From Poecilobothrus nobilitatus (Eukaryota > Arthropoda > Insecta > Diptera > Dolichopodidae): a stretch of 64,000 nucleotides of DNA. The stretch is from contig OX352773.1 of assembly GCA_947095535.1 (NCBI GenBank), forward strand, positions 108,043,450 to 108,107,449, given 5' to 3'. Below the pieces are notes generated by a model, which made no database searches, had not been told where the DNA came from, and was given only the letters and a program-made list of their open reading frames with translations. Of the stretch, positions 53,606-64,000 are shown one piece after another (position 1 is the stretch's first letter; each line of letters begins with the position of its first letter). The position numbers were made by a program, and so were the translations under genes.

Positions 53606-54923
53606 ACAAATAAAGAAAATAAGCAATTCAAATGAAATCAATTAATTCAAACAAAATCAATTTAAATAGCAATTCAATAAAGAATATCAATGAATTATAA
53701 AAACAAAAAAAGTAATGGTAGTCATATGTCTAAACATACAAAATAACTGGCCAGCAAAAAATTTTTTTTTAAATAAAACAAAACAACTAAATAAAATAAC
53801 AAAATAATATAACTAAATAAAATAATTAAAATTAAAATTAAACCAACTATATTGAAATTAAAATTAGTGAAAATAAATTTTTGGAAACTTCTAATTATAA
53901 GAATAATTTGAAATTTTTGTATTAATCTAATAAATAACTTGAAAAATAAATTTTGCCTTAATTAAATAATAAAGTTAACTTTAAAAAGAAAAAAATATAA
54001 ATATAATTTTTTTTATAAATATTTGTTAATAAAAATTATTACAAGAAAAAAACTGAGTAAATTTTGAAATATAATTATTTTTTATCAGAACTATTTAACT
54101 TTAAAAAATATAATAAATATTTTTTTGTAATAAAACCATAAGGTTTAGGAAAAATTTAAATTTAATATAAGCTTTTATATGTTCGATTAATTTACTTAAA
54201 TCTTAAATATTTTGGGATTTTATTAAAATATTTATAAATAAATTTTTAGTATTTAAGGTTTTATTAAATTTTATTTTAGATTTATTAAAGATCTTTTCTA
54301 GAATAAGAAATTATTTTTTTCAGATTATTTTTAAATTTTGTAAATTTTTTTTAAATAAATATTTTAGGATTTTATTAAAAATTTTTTCGAACGTTGGATT
54401 TCCATGGTTTGTAAATTCTATATAAATAAATATTTCAAATGTTAAATAAAAAAAAAATAAAAAAAAAAAAAGAAAATTTTTAAATTTAAATAAATAAATT
54501 TTTAGAGAATTTAAATCACTTTTATAATATTATAATTAAAAATTGTAAGTACGACTGCGAGCAAGCAAGAATTTAATTTCGATATAACGCAAGAAAATAA
54601 GAGCATCTTTATCAAAAATTTATTGTTATATTTCCAAATATTTTATATTAAATTTTTAAATAGTTATCATTATAGGACTGTAAGATTTCAAATATAATAC
54701 CCTTTAGTTAATATTTAGCATCTTCCAAAAGGCTGATTTAATAAAATTCGGGTAATCTCGATTCTCGAATCTTAGATATATCAGATATTGGTCAAACCTC
54801 TTTTAAAATTTTTTTTTTTCTTTTTCCTATTTTTTTTTTTTGGGACCTTTGGTTTTACTTTGATTATAACCTTTCTCGTTTTTGTTTTCTGCTTTCTTTT
54901 GAATAATTTTCTCGTTAAAAAAA

Positions 54924-56330
54924 ATGAATCAAGAAGGAGCAACTCCGTTTGTAATGTCATCTAATCCAGAAAATTTAAACCCACATCTGAGTCCAATAAG
55001 AGAAAATAGACATGACGAAAATTTCAGTGAGTCAATCAGAGAGATGATTCAATATGAGGCAAGAAAACTGGTAAGAGAAGGCTACCACCAAAGGTTACAC
55101 CAAGAGGAAGTAGAGGAAGAAGAGGAAATCGAACAGGAAGCCTATATTCATCCAAACGATAATCTTGACGGTATGGACAAAGTTCCCAATATCATAAGCG
55201 AAATAGATGTTTTTTCAGGAGAAGTAAGAGAGTATGCGTCTTGGAAGAAAGGAGTAGAGCAACTACTAAACATCTATGATCATTTCAAAGGCACGTCAAG
55301 ATATTGTGGAATTCTCAGAACCATAAGAAATAAAATTAAGGGCGATGCGAATACAATATTAGAAGCGTATAACACTCCGTTGAACTGGAATAGTATCGTG
55401 AAATACTTAAACCGACATTATGCCGATAAGAGAAGTATGCGGACATTAGAAAACCAGCTAAAAGTGATGACACAAGGCAATCAGTCAATCGAGGAATTCT
55501 ATAAGCAGGTCCGTAGGCAGCTTAATTTAATACTGGAAAAAGTAAATTCAATGGATTTGCCAAGTGATGCAGTAGTTGCAATAGCCCAAACACATGGAAA
55601 TAGGGCATTAGATGCATTCATTAATGGATTGAGGGGGAACTTTCATCAGTGTTATTGGATATGAAGGAGCCTAGCGACTTACTGGAAGCTTTGGAATTGG
55701 CTCTGAAAGTAGAAAACAGGCTTAAAAGAAAACAAAGCCTTACAAGCAAACAGATTGACACTACTTAAATGCAACAAGCTGGCCAAGGGTTATCACCACC
55801 TAAACATTCAGGCGAACTTGCATCCAGAAGAGCAAATTTCGGAAACAAGAATAGGTCTCACCAACGATCCTATAGCAACCAGCCATTTTATAATAGCCGG
55901 CAATCCTATAATCAATCATTTTAAAACAACCGTCAACCATACAATACCCAATCATTTTACAACAACCGTCAACTCTATAACAACCAATAATTTTACAACA
56001 ACCGTCAGCCCTATAACAACCAATCAATTCCTAACATTCGACAACCTTATCATGGTCAACCAACTTCAATGGAGAAATAATCTTAGGGATCATCAACACA
56101 ATATGGAGAAATCAAACTTTCCGAATAATCAACATCAAGCTATCGTGCCATATCAAGCGCAGAAAAATGAGCCAATATCGCAATAATTTCCATAGCCAAT
56201 ATGGAAACCAAACCAAGTAAAAAGTTTCAAAGAAACAATAATACTGAAAAGCAACCGTCAACTAAAGGTCATGATTCAACTGGGCTGGAGAATTACAATG
56301 ACAATGAAAATCCTTTTTTAGATTAATATG
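54924..56330 (+). pseudogene. gag: Gag of errantivirus B
   Basis: Starts at ATG 54924. Residues 1-75 include an acidic EEVEEEEEIEQEA stretch; the capsid-like region follows (VFSGEVREYASWKKGVEQLL, FYKQVRRQLNLIL). A frameshift at about 55648 moves the true frame, which goes on with LLEALELALKVENRLKRKQ. A Gln/Asn/Tyr-rich tail then contains repeats of a 36-bp unit coding NNRQPYN-type peptides (about 55925-56030), with TAC-to-TAA changes making stops. The ORF visible at 55755-56186 is in the wrong frame. Confidence 0.8.
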
Positions 56331-56736
56331 TTCCTCACTTCCCTATATAGAACATTTTACAGGAAAGGGGGAACTAATAAAAATTTTAATAGATACCTGT
56401 TCGAATAAAAATTATATCCACCCTAGATTCATAAGAAATCTAATACCCAACAATAACATATTTTACGCAAACTCCATTGGCGGTGACGTAATCACCCACG
56501 AAATCACCCACCACGCTGAGACAGATTTTGTTAAAAATGGAATGCCAAAAATTAAATTTCATTTATTACCAAGTTTAAATTCTTTTGAAGGTATAATCGG
56601 AAACGATACCCTTAAAACACTGAAAGCGGTTATTCATACAGATAAGGGATACCTTGAACTCGCAGATAACGTACGAATTCCGCTTAAACAACAAGTATCA
56701 GAATTTATCAACAGAATTTAACTGAGAACTAGCCAT
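56331..56736 (+). pseudogene. Protease of errantivirus B
   Basis: Readable in the RT frame from about 56340: ILIDTCSNKNYI has D-T-C at 56392-56400 where retropepsins have D-T/S-G, a change expected to harm the active-site turn. A FEGIIGNDTLK block (the ILG/GND flap counterpart) follows. An in-frame TAA (56719-56721) separates it from RT. Confidence 0.8.
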
Positions 56737-57564
56737 TTGACCAGAGAAGAACGAGATAAACTGGGCAGTTTAGTCAATAAGTTCACCAATTTATTTGCAG
56801 ACCCGAATGAGAAACTGACCTATACTACAAGAGTTGTAGCCGAAATCCGAACAACAACTGCGGAACCGGTGTATTCGAAATCATATCCATATCCGATGGC
56901 ATTAAAATTCGAAATAGATGATCAGATTAAACAACTGTTGGAAGAAAGGATAATAAAACAATCAAGATCACCATACAACTCACCGGTCTGGATTGTTCCA
57001 AAAAAAGAGGACGCTTCAGGGAAAAGGAAATATCGAATGGTAGTCGATTATCGGAAGCTGAACAAGATCACCATTGCGGATAAATACCCAATTCCCGAGA
57101 TAAATGAAGTTCTCTCAAATTTAGGGAAAAACCATCTGTTCTCGGTAATTGATTTGAAGAGCGGATTTCACCAGATACCGTTGAAATTAAGTCATGTTGA
57201 AAAAACGGCTTTCTCCGTAAATAACGGAAAGTACGAGTTCAACAGGCTGCCATTTGGATTGAAAAATGCACCTTCAATTTTCCAGAGAGCCCTTGATGAT
57301 ATCCTGAGGGAACATATTGGAAAATGTTGTTATGTCTATATAGGCGACATAATAATCTTTGGCAAGGATAAGGAAAGTCACTTCCAAAACCTGAAAAAAG
57401 TATTTACAACACTCGAATCAGCCAACATGAAGGTACAACTGGACAAAAGCGAATTTTTACGAAATGAAGTCGAATTCTTAGGGTTTGTAATTTCGGCAGA
57501 AGGAAAAAAACCAACCCAAAGAAAGTACAGACGATTTGCGATATGCCATTACCGAAAACTCTAA
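56737..57564 (+). pseudogene. Reverse transcriptase of errantivirus B (mutated active site)
   Basis: 275 open codons with gypsy RT blocks: KSYPYPMALKFEIDDQI, VVDYRKLNKITI, DLKSGFHQIPL and LPFGLKNAPS. The catalytic motif reads YIGD (57337-57348) for YIDD; one A-to-G change replaces the first catalytic Asp with Gly, which should abolish polymerisation. A frameshift at about 57530 precedes the connection domain. Confidence 0.88.
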
Positions 57565-58306
57565 AGGATTTACGTTCGTTTTTAGGTATGTCAGGGTACT
57601 ACAGAAGATTTATCTGTGACTTTGCTAAGATCGCAAAACCACTGACATCCCTTTTAAGAGGTGAGGGAGGACGTGTGTCCAAAAATCAATCCAAAAATAC
57701 TCCTATCACGTTGAACAAGGAGGCCGAAAAATCCTTTCTCGAGCTGAAAAACTCACTAATATCAGAAGATGTCATCCTGAAATATCCTGATTTTGATAGA
57801 GAATTCGAACTAACAACCGACGCATCGAACTACGCAATTGGGGCGGTGTTGTCTCAGGGAAGAAAGCCAATCACATTTATTTCAAGGACCCTCACGAAAA
57901 CCGAGGAATCATAGGCCACCAACGAGAAGGAGATGTTAGCTATCGTTTGGTCACTGACTTCGTTAAGGAATTACCTGTATGGATCAAAAAACTAATAATA
58001 TTTACTGATCATCAGCCGCTTACGTACGCTTTGAGCAATAAAAACCCCAACAGTAAGTTAAAGAGATGGAAGGCCATCCTCGAAGAGAACAACTACGAGA
58101 TAAAGTACAAGCCTGGCCAGACGAATGTGGTAGCTGACACATTATCAAGATTAATTAAAAAAACGGAAATTAATACGTTAACAACAACGCAACATAGTGC
58201 TGAAAGTTCCTCGCAGAATTACATTCAATTTGTGGAGGCTCCCATTAATGCGTTTACAAACCAATTAGTTTTAAAACGCGGGGGTAAAATCGATTACGAT
58301 AATTAA
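57534..58306 (+). pseudogene. RT connection and RNase H of errantivirus B
   Basis: 57543-57914 has LRSFLGMSGYYRRFI and LTTDASNYAIGAVLSQ (RNase H first Asp). After a TAG and a shift, a second frame (57947-58306) has IFTDHQPLTYAL, LKRWKAILEENNYEI and NVVADTLSRL. The YATNEKEMLAIVW block with the catalytic Glu lies across the break (57913-57950). Confidence 0.85.
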
Positions 58307-59477
58307 TTAACACCTTTCCAGGCTATGTCCGGCACATAATAACAAAAATTGATTTTAAGGAAAAAGAACTCGTGAATATCCTAAAAAAATACCTGAATCC
58401 AAAAACAATAAATGCAATAATGGCGGAAGAAAGTATAATGGGTAAGATACAACAAATTTATACTCAAAATTTTGAAAGCTATAGATTAAGATTTACGAGA
58501 ATACTGATCAAAGACATCATGGATGAAAGTCAACAGAACGAGATCATATTAGAAGTTCACAAACGCGCCCATAGAAATGCACACGAAAATAAAGCTCAAA
58601 TAATTTGCAATTATTATTTTCCGAAAATGAATAGGAAAATATCTAATTTGGTTACAAAATGCACAATATGTAAGAAAAATAAATACGATCGGCATCCCAA
58701 TAACCCAGAAATAAAACAAACACCAATTCCGAGCTTTGCGGGTCATACCGTACACATAGACATTTTCTCGACTGAATCTAAGCTGACTTTAACAGCAATC
58801 GACAAGTTAACAAAGTTTGCTCAAGCGAGAGTTATAGAAAGTAGATCACAACAGTAGATCAAACAGAAAATGTCAGACTAGCATTACGGGATATTTTGTT
58901 TTACTATGGCGTTCCAGAATGGGTTATCATAGACAACGAAAAGTCGCTTAACTCCGCTTCGATAAAAGCAATGATGGAGGATGAAATGAAGATAAAGATT
59001 TTTACTACACCCCCATATAAAAGTGAGGTGAATGGACAAATAGAACGCTTTCATTCAACTCTATCGGAGATTATGTGATGTCTCAAAGCAGAGGGATACA
59101 GCAGAAGTTTTGAAGAATTGCTACAAAGAGCGGTAAATGAATACAATTATACAATCCACTCAGTAACCAAAAGAAAACCCATAGAGCTATTTTTCGGTAG
59201 AGTTCCAAATATAACACCCAAAGAATTTGAGAAAACTAGACTTAGCAATATTGAAAAAATTAAGAACAAACAGAACAAGGACCTAGATCTCCACAACAAA
59301 AAAAGGAAACCAATTAAACACTACAAACTAGGTGATACAATTTATGTAAAGCATAACAAAAGAATTGGATCTAAATTAACACAACGCTTCAAAAAGGAAA
59401 TAGTAAAGGAAAATAAAAATACAGTTATTATAACAAAATCAGGAAGAATTGTTCACAAATCAAACATGAAATCATAA
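58307..59477 (+). pseudogene. Integrase of errantivirus B
   Basis: Three open pieces. 58372-58857: HHCC zinc site (HKRAHRNAHENK...CTICKKNKYD) and HIDIF with the first catalytic Asp. 58896-59078: VIIDNEKS (second Asp) and NGQIERFHSTL (catalytic Glu), ended by TGA where CGA (Arg) is expected. 59118-59477: C-terminal region with LGDTIYVKHNKRIGSKL, the GPF/Y-like module. All three catalytic acids survive; stops at 58855 and 59076 and a frameshift inactivate it. Confidence 0.87.
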
Positions 59478-59594
59478 TGATACTCATTCTTCATACAAAC
59501 CTTATAAAATGTTGTTTTTATCTCACTTAACTCTTAAAGTAAATTATTATTCTTGTTTTCTCCAAATTTTTGTTTATCTGTTCGTTTTCTTACC

Positions 59595-59624
59595 ATATTA
59601 TTATCCTTTATATCATTTTAGGTG
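59595..59624 (+). other. Putative splice acceptor for env of errantivirus B
   Basis: A pyrimidine-rich stretch ending CATTTTAG at about 59621 comes just before the env-like frame, as in errantivirus A. The upstream Met-starting part of that frame (59509-59620) is probably intronic. Confidence 0.45.
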
Positions 59625-61138
59625 CTTATTGTACGAGTGTCTATCATTCGTCCAGATATTAGACTACACAGGATCGCATGCAGTATCTATTATTCTGGAA
59701 GAAGCAAAGGTGCAAGAAGGAAGCTTTAGACTCCTCCATACATTTGACTTTGAAGATCTAAGGAATTCATTAAGGGAAATCAACGACGTATTAGAGGAGG
59801 ACGGAATAAAAAAGAATCACCTGTATGAGTATCTGAAATACGAAGCTCTGCAAGTTCAAGACCTGATGGACGAATTTAAAATTAGACGGGAACCAAGGTC
59901 CTTTAACTCTATAGGCACCATGTGGAAATGGATAGCTGGAAGTCCAGACCACGCAGATTTTGTTATGATAAAAAAGAAAATGAACAATCTCCTAGAAAAT
60001 AACAATAAACAAATTATAATAAATAAGTCATTTAGTGATAGGATTAATAATATAAGTAGAATTACCAATTACCAGATAGAATTACCAGATTTTAGAAAAC
60101 ATTAGGTTAGGTCATGAATTTGACAATCAAAATATTCAAAAATTACAATATAAGTTAAATTTATAAAAAAGAAATAGTTAATTTAAAATATGCCGTACAT
60201 TGGGCTAAAGTAGGAATTATTAACTCACTATTGCTCTCAAAATCAGAAATTGAAACAATAACGTAAATTTTCGATAAAGAAAATTTTCCGTATTCAGACG
60301 CTGAAGAAGCATTAAATCTTTCCAATGTAAAAGTAATAACAAATGGTACTTGCTTGCTCTACGTCATCGAGATCCCAATATCAGAAACTGATGTATTTAA
60401 AAAAAAAGTAGTTAAACCTATAAAATTGAATAACACTATTATTTAGCTTCATTATAAGGAAATATTATTTAATAATAAAAAAATGTATGGAATTAAAAAA
60501 GATTGTAAACAAATAAATTCACTAATAATATGTAATAGAGATCAAATTGTTGATATTTCAAATTCTACCTGCATTCCGAACATATTGGAAGGAAGATCAC
60601 CCACATGCAATGTTACCAACGCTCACCATATCTCCACAATAGAAAAAATTGCCGAAGGTATTATATTATTGAATCAATTCAATGGTACGGTAACAATTGA
60701 TGATAAACAAAAAACGATTATCGGAACATATCTAATTAAATTCCAAAATTCAACAGTAATAATTAGAGACATGGTCTATACATCAAAAGAAACCATAAGC
60801 GCCAGAATACTGCCTGCTATTTTACAACCAGAACTCATAAAAAAAGAATTTCAACCACATCTTTCTCTAGAACTCTTCAAGGATCTTCATATTAATAACA
60901 CAAATAAAATTGAATTACTGAAAGAATGCAGTCTAATAAATCATGTATTAAGTACTTCTTGTGTCATACCGGCATAGCATCAATATTGGGTTTATTTGCA
61001 TTAATTTGGACACGATATAGGGAAAAACGGAGCAAATTAATCATAAACAACATACAGTCCGATCAGGCTATACCAGAAGAAGTTACTACTTGTAATAATC
61101 AATCAATCACTCCAGGATCCTGCAGATCACCAAAATAG
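59625..61138 (+). pseudogene. env: Envelope gene of errantivirus B
   Basis: 59625-60105 codes for the SU/TM junction: a furin-like RREPR is followed by SFNSIGTMWKWIAGSPDHADF, the conserved post-cleavage block of ZAM/Idefix-type Env. 60106-60482 is readable only with stops and shifts. 60483-60977 continues with Cys- and Asn-rich ectodomain. 60926-61138, in a third frame, has a hydrophobic membrane segment (GIASILGLFALIW) and a basic stop-transfer RYREKRSK with a longer tail. Inactive. Confidence 0.85.
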
Positions 61139-61250
61139 AAAATTTCAGATATCCCTGATGAATTCAGCACCAATCAAGATAAAAGCAGCTCCAGAACGAA
61201 ACTTATACAACCATAATCTCTAAATTGATCGAAGGAGGACATCGATATTT

Positions 61251-61261
61251 AAAGGGGGAGG
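61251..61261 (+). other. Polypurine tract of errantivirus B
   Basis: AAAGGGGGAGG directly before the 3' LTR. Confidence 0.9.
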
Positions 61262-61640
61262 AGTTAGCAACAGTTAAAATTATAAATTCAAATTTCAACA
61301 TATCATATTACAATTTCATAAATCTTTATTTTCAATACATTTTTTATTAAATATTAACCTGTCGAATCATCAAATTAACTTGTGAAATTAGTTCAACATA
61401 ATTTCCCAACATAAGTCACGCGGAATCAACATATGTCGAGTCAGCAGAATGCAGGTAGAACAATTCAATTAATGTAAAATTCATTTTTTAATTAATCAAT
61501 TATCATTTTAACTTGATACAATAAAGTCGTATTTTAAAAATAAACCTAAAATTTGTCTTCTAATTTCATTTTAAGTTTTTATAACTAAAATTAATAATTA
61601 TACTATTTTTTTTGGTTACTTGGAATAAAAAATTTTAACT
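61262..61640 (+). repeat. 3' LTR of errantivirus B
   Basis: 379 bp, AGTTAGCAACAG to TTTTAACT, followed by the target duplication TATA (61641-61644). Confidence 0.93.
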
Positions 61641-61644
61641 TATA

Positions 61645-61968
61645 TAAACATATAGTTTGAATATACATATGTCCAACCCATAGTTCTAAAAATTATAAAA
61701 TTCACCCAAATTATTTTAAAATACTAAAATATTAAAAATATAATATTGTAAGCAGAGTGACAGGCTGTAAACATACTAACGGTTCGTACGGGTATCTAAG
61801 AGTTGACAAAGGCAACTGTATTTTTTCTCGTTTTTAAGTAGTGGTAGTTTTAAGTACGTTGTATTAGATTTTAGTGGGTTTGAATGCTATGTGCGGTTTT
61901 CAAAGAATGAGATGCTTGTGTGTGTGTGTGTGTGTAGATATAAGTAAAATACATAATTTTGCAATTGG
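61645..61968 (-). other. BEL-1 copy 3 3' non-coding region, continued
   Basis: Resumes exactly where 52181 left off, matching 15250-15552; GT microsatellite at about 61918-61934. No gene. Confidence 0.7.
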
Positions 61969-62895
61969 TCATTTTAAGATTGAATTTTTTGTTTTTACGG
62001 TCGCGACGTGGACTAACCCATCCGTACCGGCGTGCAATTCCGTAATGCGAGCTAGTAACCAACGACAGGGTGGTAGGTTTTCATCTTTTAAGATAACCAC
62101 GTCTTCAATTTGAACATCTTGAATTTGTTTTGTCCATTTTGGACGCTGTTGCAATCTGGTTAAGTATTCAGTATTCCAGCGTTTCAAAAAATTTTGATAT
62201 AAACGTAAATAAATAAAATGTAAATGTTGCCATCGATTTAAGTGAGTCGTTTTGAGATCTAATATGGACGGCTCAGGTGGAATTAGAATTGTGTCACCAA
62301 TTAGAAAGTGAGCCGGTTTTGCACTCCTTCCTTTATATGTTTTTAATTCAAAAGGACCGCAATAACGATACCAGTGTGTGAAAACGGGCGACACATTTGT
62401 ACTCTACGTGCGGGAAGGTTGCCCATAAATTGTTCTCTCATATCAGCCTTTTGCCGAAAACATGTTATGCATTTGTGAATATGATGCCGTATCGTATTGC
62501 GGGCATTTAGTAACCAATACTTTTGTCTTAGAATAGTTGCCATTAATTGAAATCCTCCATACAGATATCCGTGTGAGTTTTTCTTATGAGTAGCTGTGTG
62601 ACGTGATCTTTGTCAGGAATGATTATAGGGTGCCTTTGATTGTATGATAGTGACGATTGTTGTATTCTTCCGGTTACTCTCAAAATTTCGTTGTGATCTT
62701 CAAACTGAGTTAATTTCGTTAAAGGATCCGTCTACGGCTTATATGTGGAGCTTTTCAGTTCGGATATCTCCTTCGAAAAGTGCCGATTTTGCATCCGTTT
62801 GATTAAAATCTGCAATGATGTTTGTATTTCGTGAGCCTTTCAATAGTTGGTCTCTTTCGATGTGGGTTTTTAAAAATTTTTAGCAAACCTTATGC
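61969..62895 (-). pseudogene. BEL-1 integrase lacking its catalytic core (copy 3)
   Basis: Two open pieces (61969-62394 and 62343-62543) plus a broken N-terminal part to about 62895. The HHCC site (RHHIHKCITCFRQ) and GPFELKTYKG are present. The join from GRSAK to AHFLIGDT is at about 62305-62322, as in copies 1 and 2. A one-base loss near 62365 splits the frame. A 15-bp insertion (about 62205-62220) is private to this copy. Confidence 0.85.
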
Positions 62896-63347
62896 AATAG
62901 GCGGTCACCCTAAGTAATTTTGTGAACGATGGAAAATTTGTTTCAAAATATGTGTTCTTTTAACTGGGCAGCATACATACCGCGAGAAGCACAATCTGTC
63001 GGATTCTGTTTTGAAGGAACATGATCCCATAAATTTCTCCCAAGCTGTTTATGTATGTCTGATATTTTCATAAGTATTTTCGCTAATATGATTGTGGGTG
63101 ATAGGTAACCAAGTGGATCGTAAAACTTGGCGAGTTGCGACAGTATTTTACGTTTTGTCCATGTTTCAGAATTTTCATCCAAATTTACAGAATACATACA
63201 GGTATTTTTGTTCGTATTCAATGTGATGCCAAGAGTTAGAACAGTTTCATTTTCTTCTAAAGATGACAATAAGGTAACTTTATTGTTTTGTATTTCAAAA
63301 GGTTTCGTATATTCCTTACAAATGGATGCACATTTTCGAAGTGGCAA
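62896..63347 (-). pseudogene. BEL-1 RT C-terminus joined to the RNase H end (copy 3)
   Basis: 134 open codons (62943-63347): MPLRKCASICKEY, KRKILSQLAKFYDPLGYLSP (canonical DPLG, which copies 1 and 2 have as DPLD) and ILAKILMKISD. These join at about 63035-63065 to WDHVPSKQNPTDCASRG, with the RNase H core skipped. It is the best version of this segment in the window. Confidence 0.85.
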
Positions 63348-63361
63348 CCCAGCAGAGTTGG

Positions 63362-63919
63362 TTAATTTAAGTTTTGTAACTCGATGGCTTCTTTGGGAGA
63401 GTCCGCACCTGATAGAAGATCGTCAACATAGAAATCAGTGGACGTTGTTCTTGCTGCTATGGGGTAGTTGTCTTTTTCATCAATAGCCAGTTGTTGCAAA
63501 ATTTTTGTTGCTAAATAAGGAGCGCTTTTTGTACCAAAGGTTACCGTCAATAATTTATAATCTCTTATAGGTTGATTTGAATTATCTCTCCAAGCTATTC
63601 TCTGGAATTCTGTGTTTGAATCTTCGATACGAATTTGGCGATACATCTTTTCAATGTCAGCGGTAAATGCAATGCGATGTTTTCTCCAACGAATCAGAAT
63701 TTTGACTAAATCATCTTGTACCACCGGACCCTTTAAAAGCATGTCATTTAACGACAATCCACTTGATGTTGTTTTGAATGCATCGAAAACTACACGTAGC
63801 TTTGTTGTGGTGCTCGTCTCCTTAATTACGGCATGATGTGCAAGGTAACAACAATTGTAATGGGTGAAGCCAGTCTTGTACGATGAGAGACTATCTTCAC
63901 CATTAGTAACTTGTATCAT
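63362..63919 (-). pseudogene. BEL-1 reverse transcriptase core (copy 3, frame intact)
   Basis: 185 open codons: HHAVIKETSTTTKLRVVFDA (deleted from copies 1 and 2), SLNDMLLKGPVVQDD, FTADIEKMYRQI, FGTKSAPYLATK and the catalytic FYVDDLLSG. The catalytic Asp pair is intact. The frame ends soon after because of a break at about 63362. It shows what BEL-1 RT looked like before the one-base insertion in copies 1 and 2. Confidence 0.88.
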
Positions 63920-64000
63920 GTGACCAAGATTTCCAATTTATTTCAAGCTGATACAAACAGCGCACCGCAATGTCTCTTGATTTCCCTAAGTGATGTTGCT
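63920..64000 (-). pseudogene. BEL-1 copy 3, N-terminal RT region, cut by the window edge
   Basis: Matches the start of RT in copies 1 and 2 (LYQLEINW-like frame), with a deletion of about 55 bp near 63930 relative to them. The protease and Gag should lie beyond base 64000. Confidence 0.7.

Larger units (their letters stand above)
52601..54923 (+). other. Leader of errantivirus B
   Basis: About 2.3 kb of very A-rich non-coding sequence, with two exceptions listed separately: a GC-richer coding-like stretch at 52891-53112 and a structured stem-loop at 53543-53605. A polypyrimidine stretch (54810-54840) precedes gag. Confidence 0.7.
52182..61640 (+). mobile_element. Errantivirus B (Ty3/gypsy with env), decayed
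   Basis: 9459 bp with LTRs 52182-52561 (approximate end) and 61262-61640, AGTTA...TAACT termini typical of gypsy/ZAM-type errantiviruses, and 4-bp target duplication TATA (52178-52181 and 61641-61644). The empty site is visible in BEL-1 copies 1 and 2. Order: LTR, altered primer-site region, long A-rich leader, gag, protease, RT, RNase H, integrase, env, polypurine tract, LTR. Stops, frameshifts and active-site substitutions throughout; the LTRs differ at several sites, so it is older than errantivirus A. Confidence 0.93.
45862..64000 (-). mobile_element. BEL-1, copy 3 (split by two insertions, runs past the window end)
   Basis: Pieces: left (3') LTR 45862-46176 and 50374-50771, 3' region 50772-52181 and 61645-61968, integrase remnant, RT and beyond to 64000. 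Insertions are the P-like element in the LTR and errantivirus B in the 3' region. It keeps sequence lost from copies 1 and 2 (about 420 bp at 51050-51480, the LTR segment of about 110 bp, the RT segment near 63780-63890). It is therefore closer to the ancestral state but has the same RNase H and integrase core deletions. Confidence 0.85.

Noticed and set aside
55755..56186. 143-codon ORF in errantivirus B gag
   Set aside because: It is in the wrong frame: the Gln/Asn/Tyr-rich Gag tail is read in another frame and the His/Thr-rich product here is its shadow.
59509..59620. Met-starting N-terminal extension of env B
   Set aside because: It lies upstream of a likely splice acceptor and has no signal-peptide order matching the rest of Env; probably intronic.

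Overview
The window is a nested transposable-element island, about 70% A+T, from an insect nuclear genome. A brachyceran fly is the best guess: it carries env-bearing Ty3/gypsy errantiviruses, BEL/Pao retrotransposons, a Jockey-type LINE, a P-element-superfamily transposon and a Tc1/mariner relic. I found no intact host gene, rRNA or canonical tRNA. Nearly every coding stretch belongs to a mobile element, and most are broken.

Layout. 1-2420: the end of a BEL integrase fragment (family BEL-2), then AT-rich DNA with fragments of a protein-primed type-B DNA polymerase (Polinton/viral type). 2434-10344: a structurally complete errantivirus (A) with matching 730-bp LTRs, 4-bp target duplication, PBS, gag-pol, env and polypurine tract. 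10349-13554: two tandem SINE-like units with tRNA promoters, an 880-bp tandem duplication and a long foldback. 13576-25939 and 25940-38578: a tandem segmental duplication. Each unit holds a minus-strand BEL-1 element, a Jockey LINE whose 5' three quarters is inverted relative to its 3' end, and a dispersed GTCCGTCCG repeat head. 38579-39545: an array of units of about 147 bp. 39570-40603: a mariner pseudogene. 41030-45728: a second copy of the block at 1-2420, with the polymerase fossil more complete. 45862-64000: a third BEL-1 copy, split by a P-element relative (46177-50365, 8-bp target duplication) and by a decayed errantivirus B (52182-61640, 4-bp target duplication); it runs off the window end.

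Relative ages can be read from the nesting. BEL-1 had lost its RNase H and integrase catalytic cores before its copies multiplied, since all three carry both deletions. Copies 1 and 2 share further deletions that copy 3 lacks, so they are sister copies. The P-like element and errantivirus B inserted later into copy 3. Errantivirus A is probably the youngest insertion: I see no difference between its LTRs, and its ORFs are intact apart from two offsetting one-base shifts in A-runs.

The points most worth following are the polymerase fossil, the hollowed-out BEL-1 lineage, the LINE inversion with its 76-nt tRNA-like 3' tail, the perfect 19-bp hairpin at the primer-binding site of errantivirus B, and exon-like coiled-coil segments inside the P-like element. 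All homology calls are from reading translations by eye; no database search was run.
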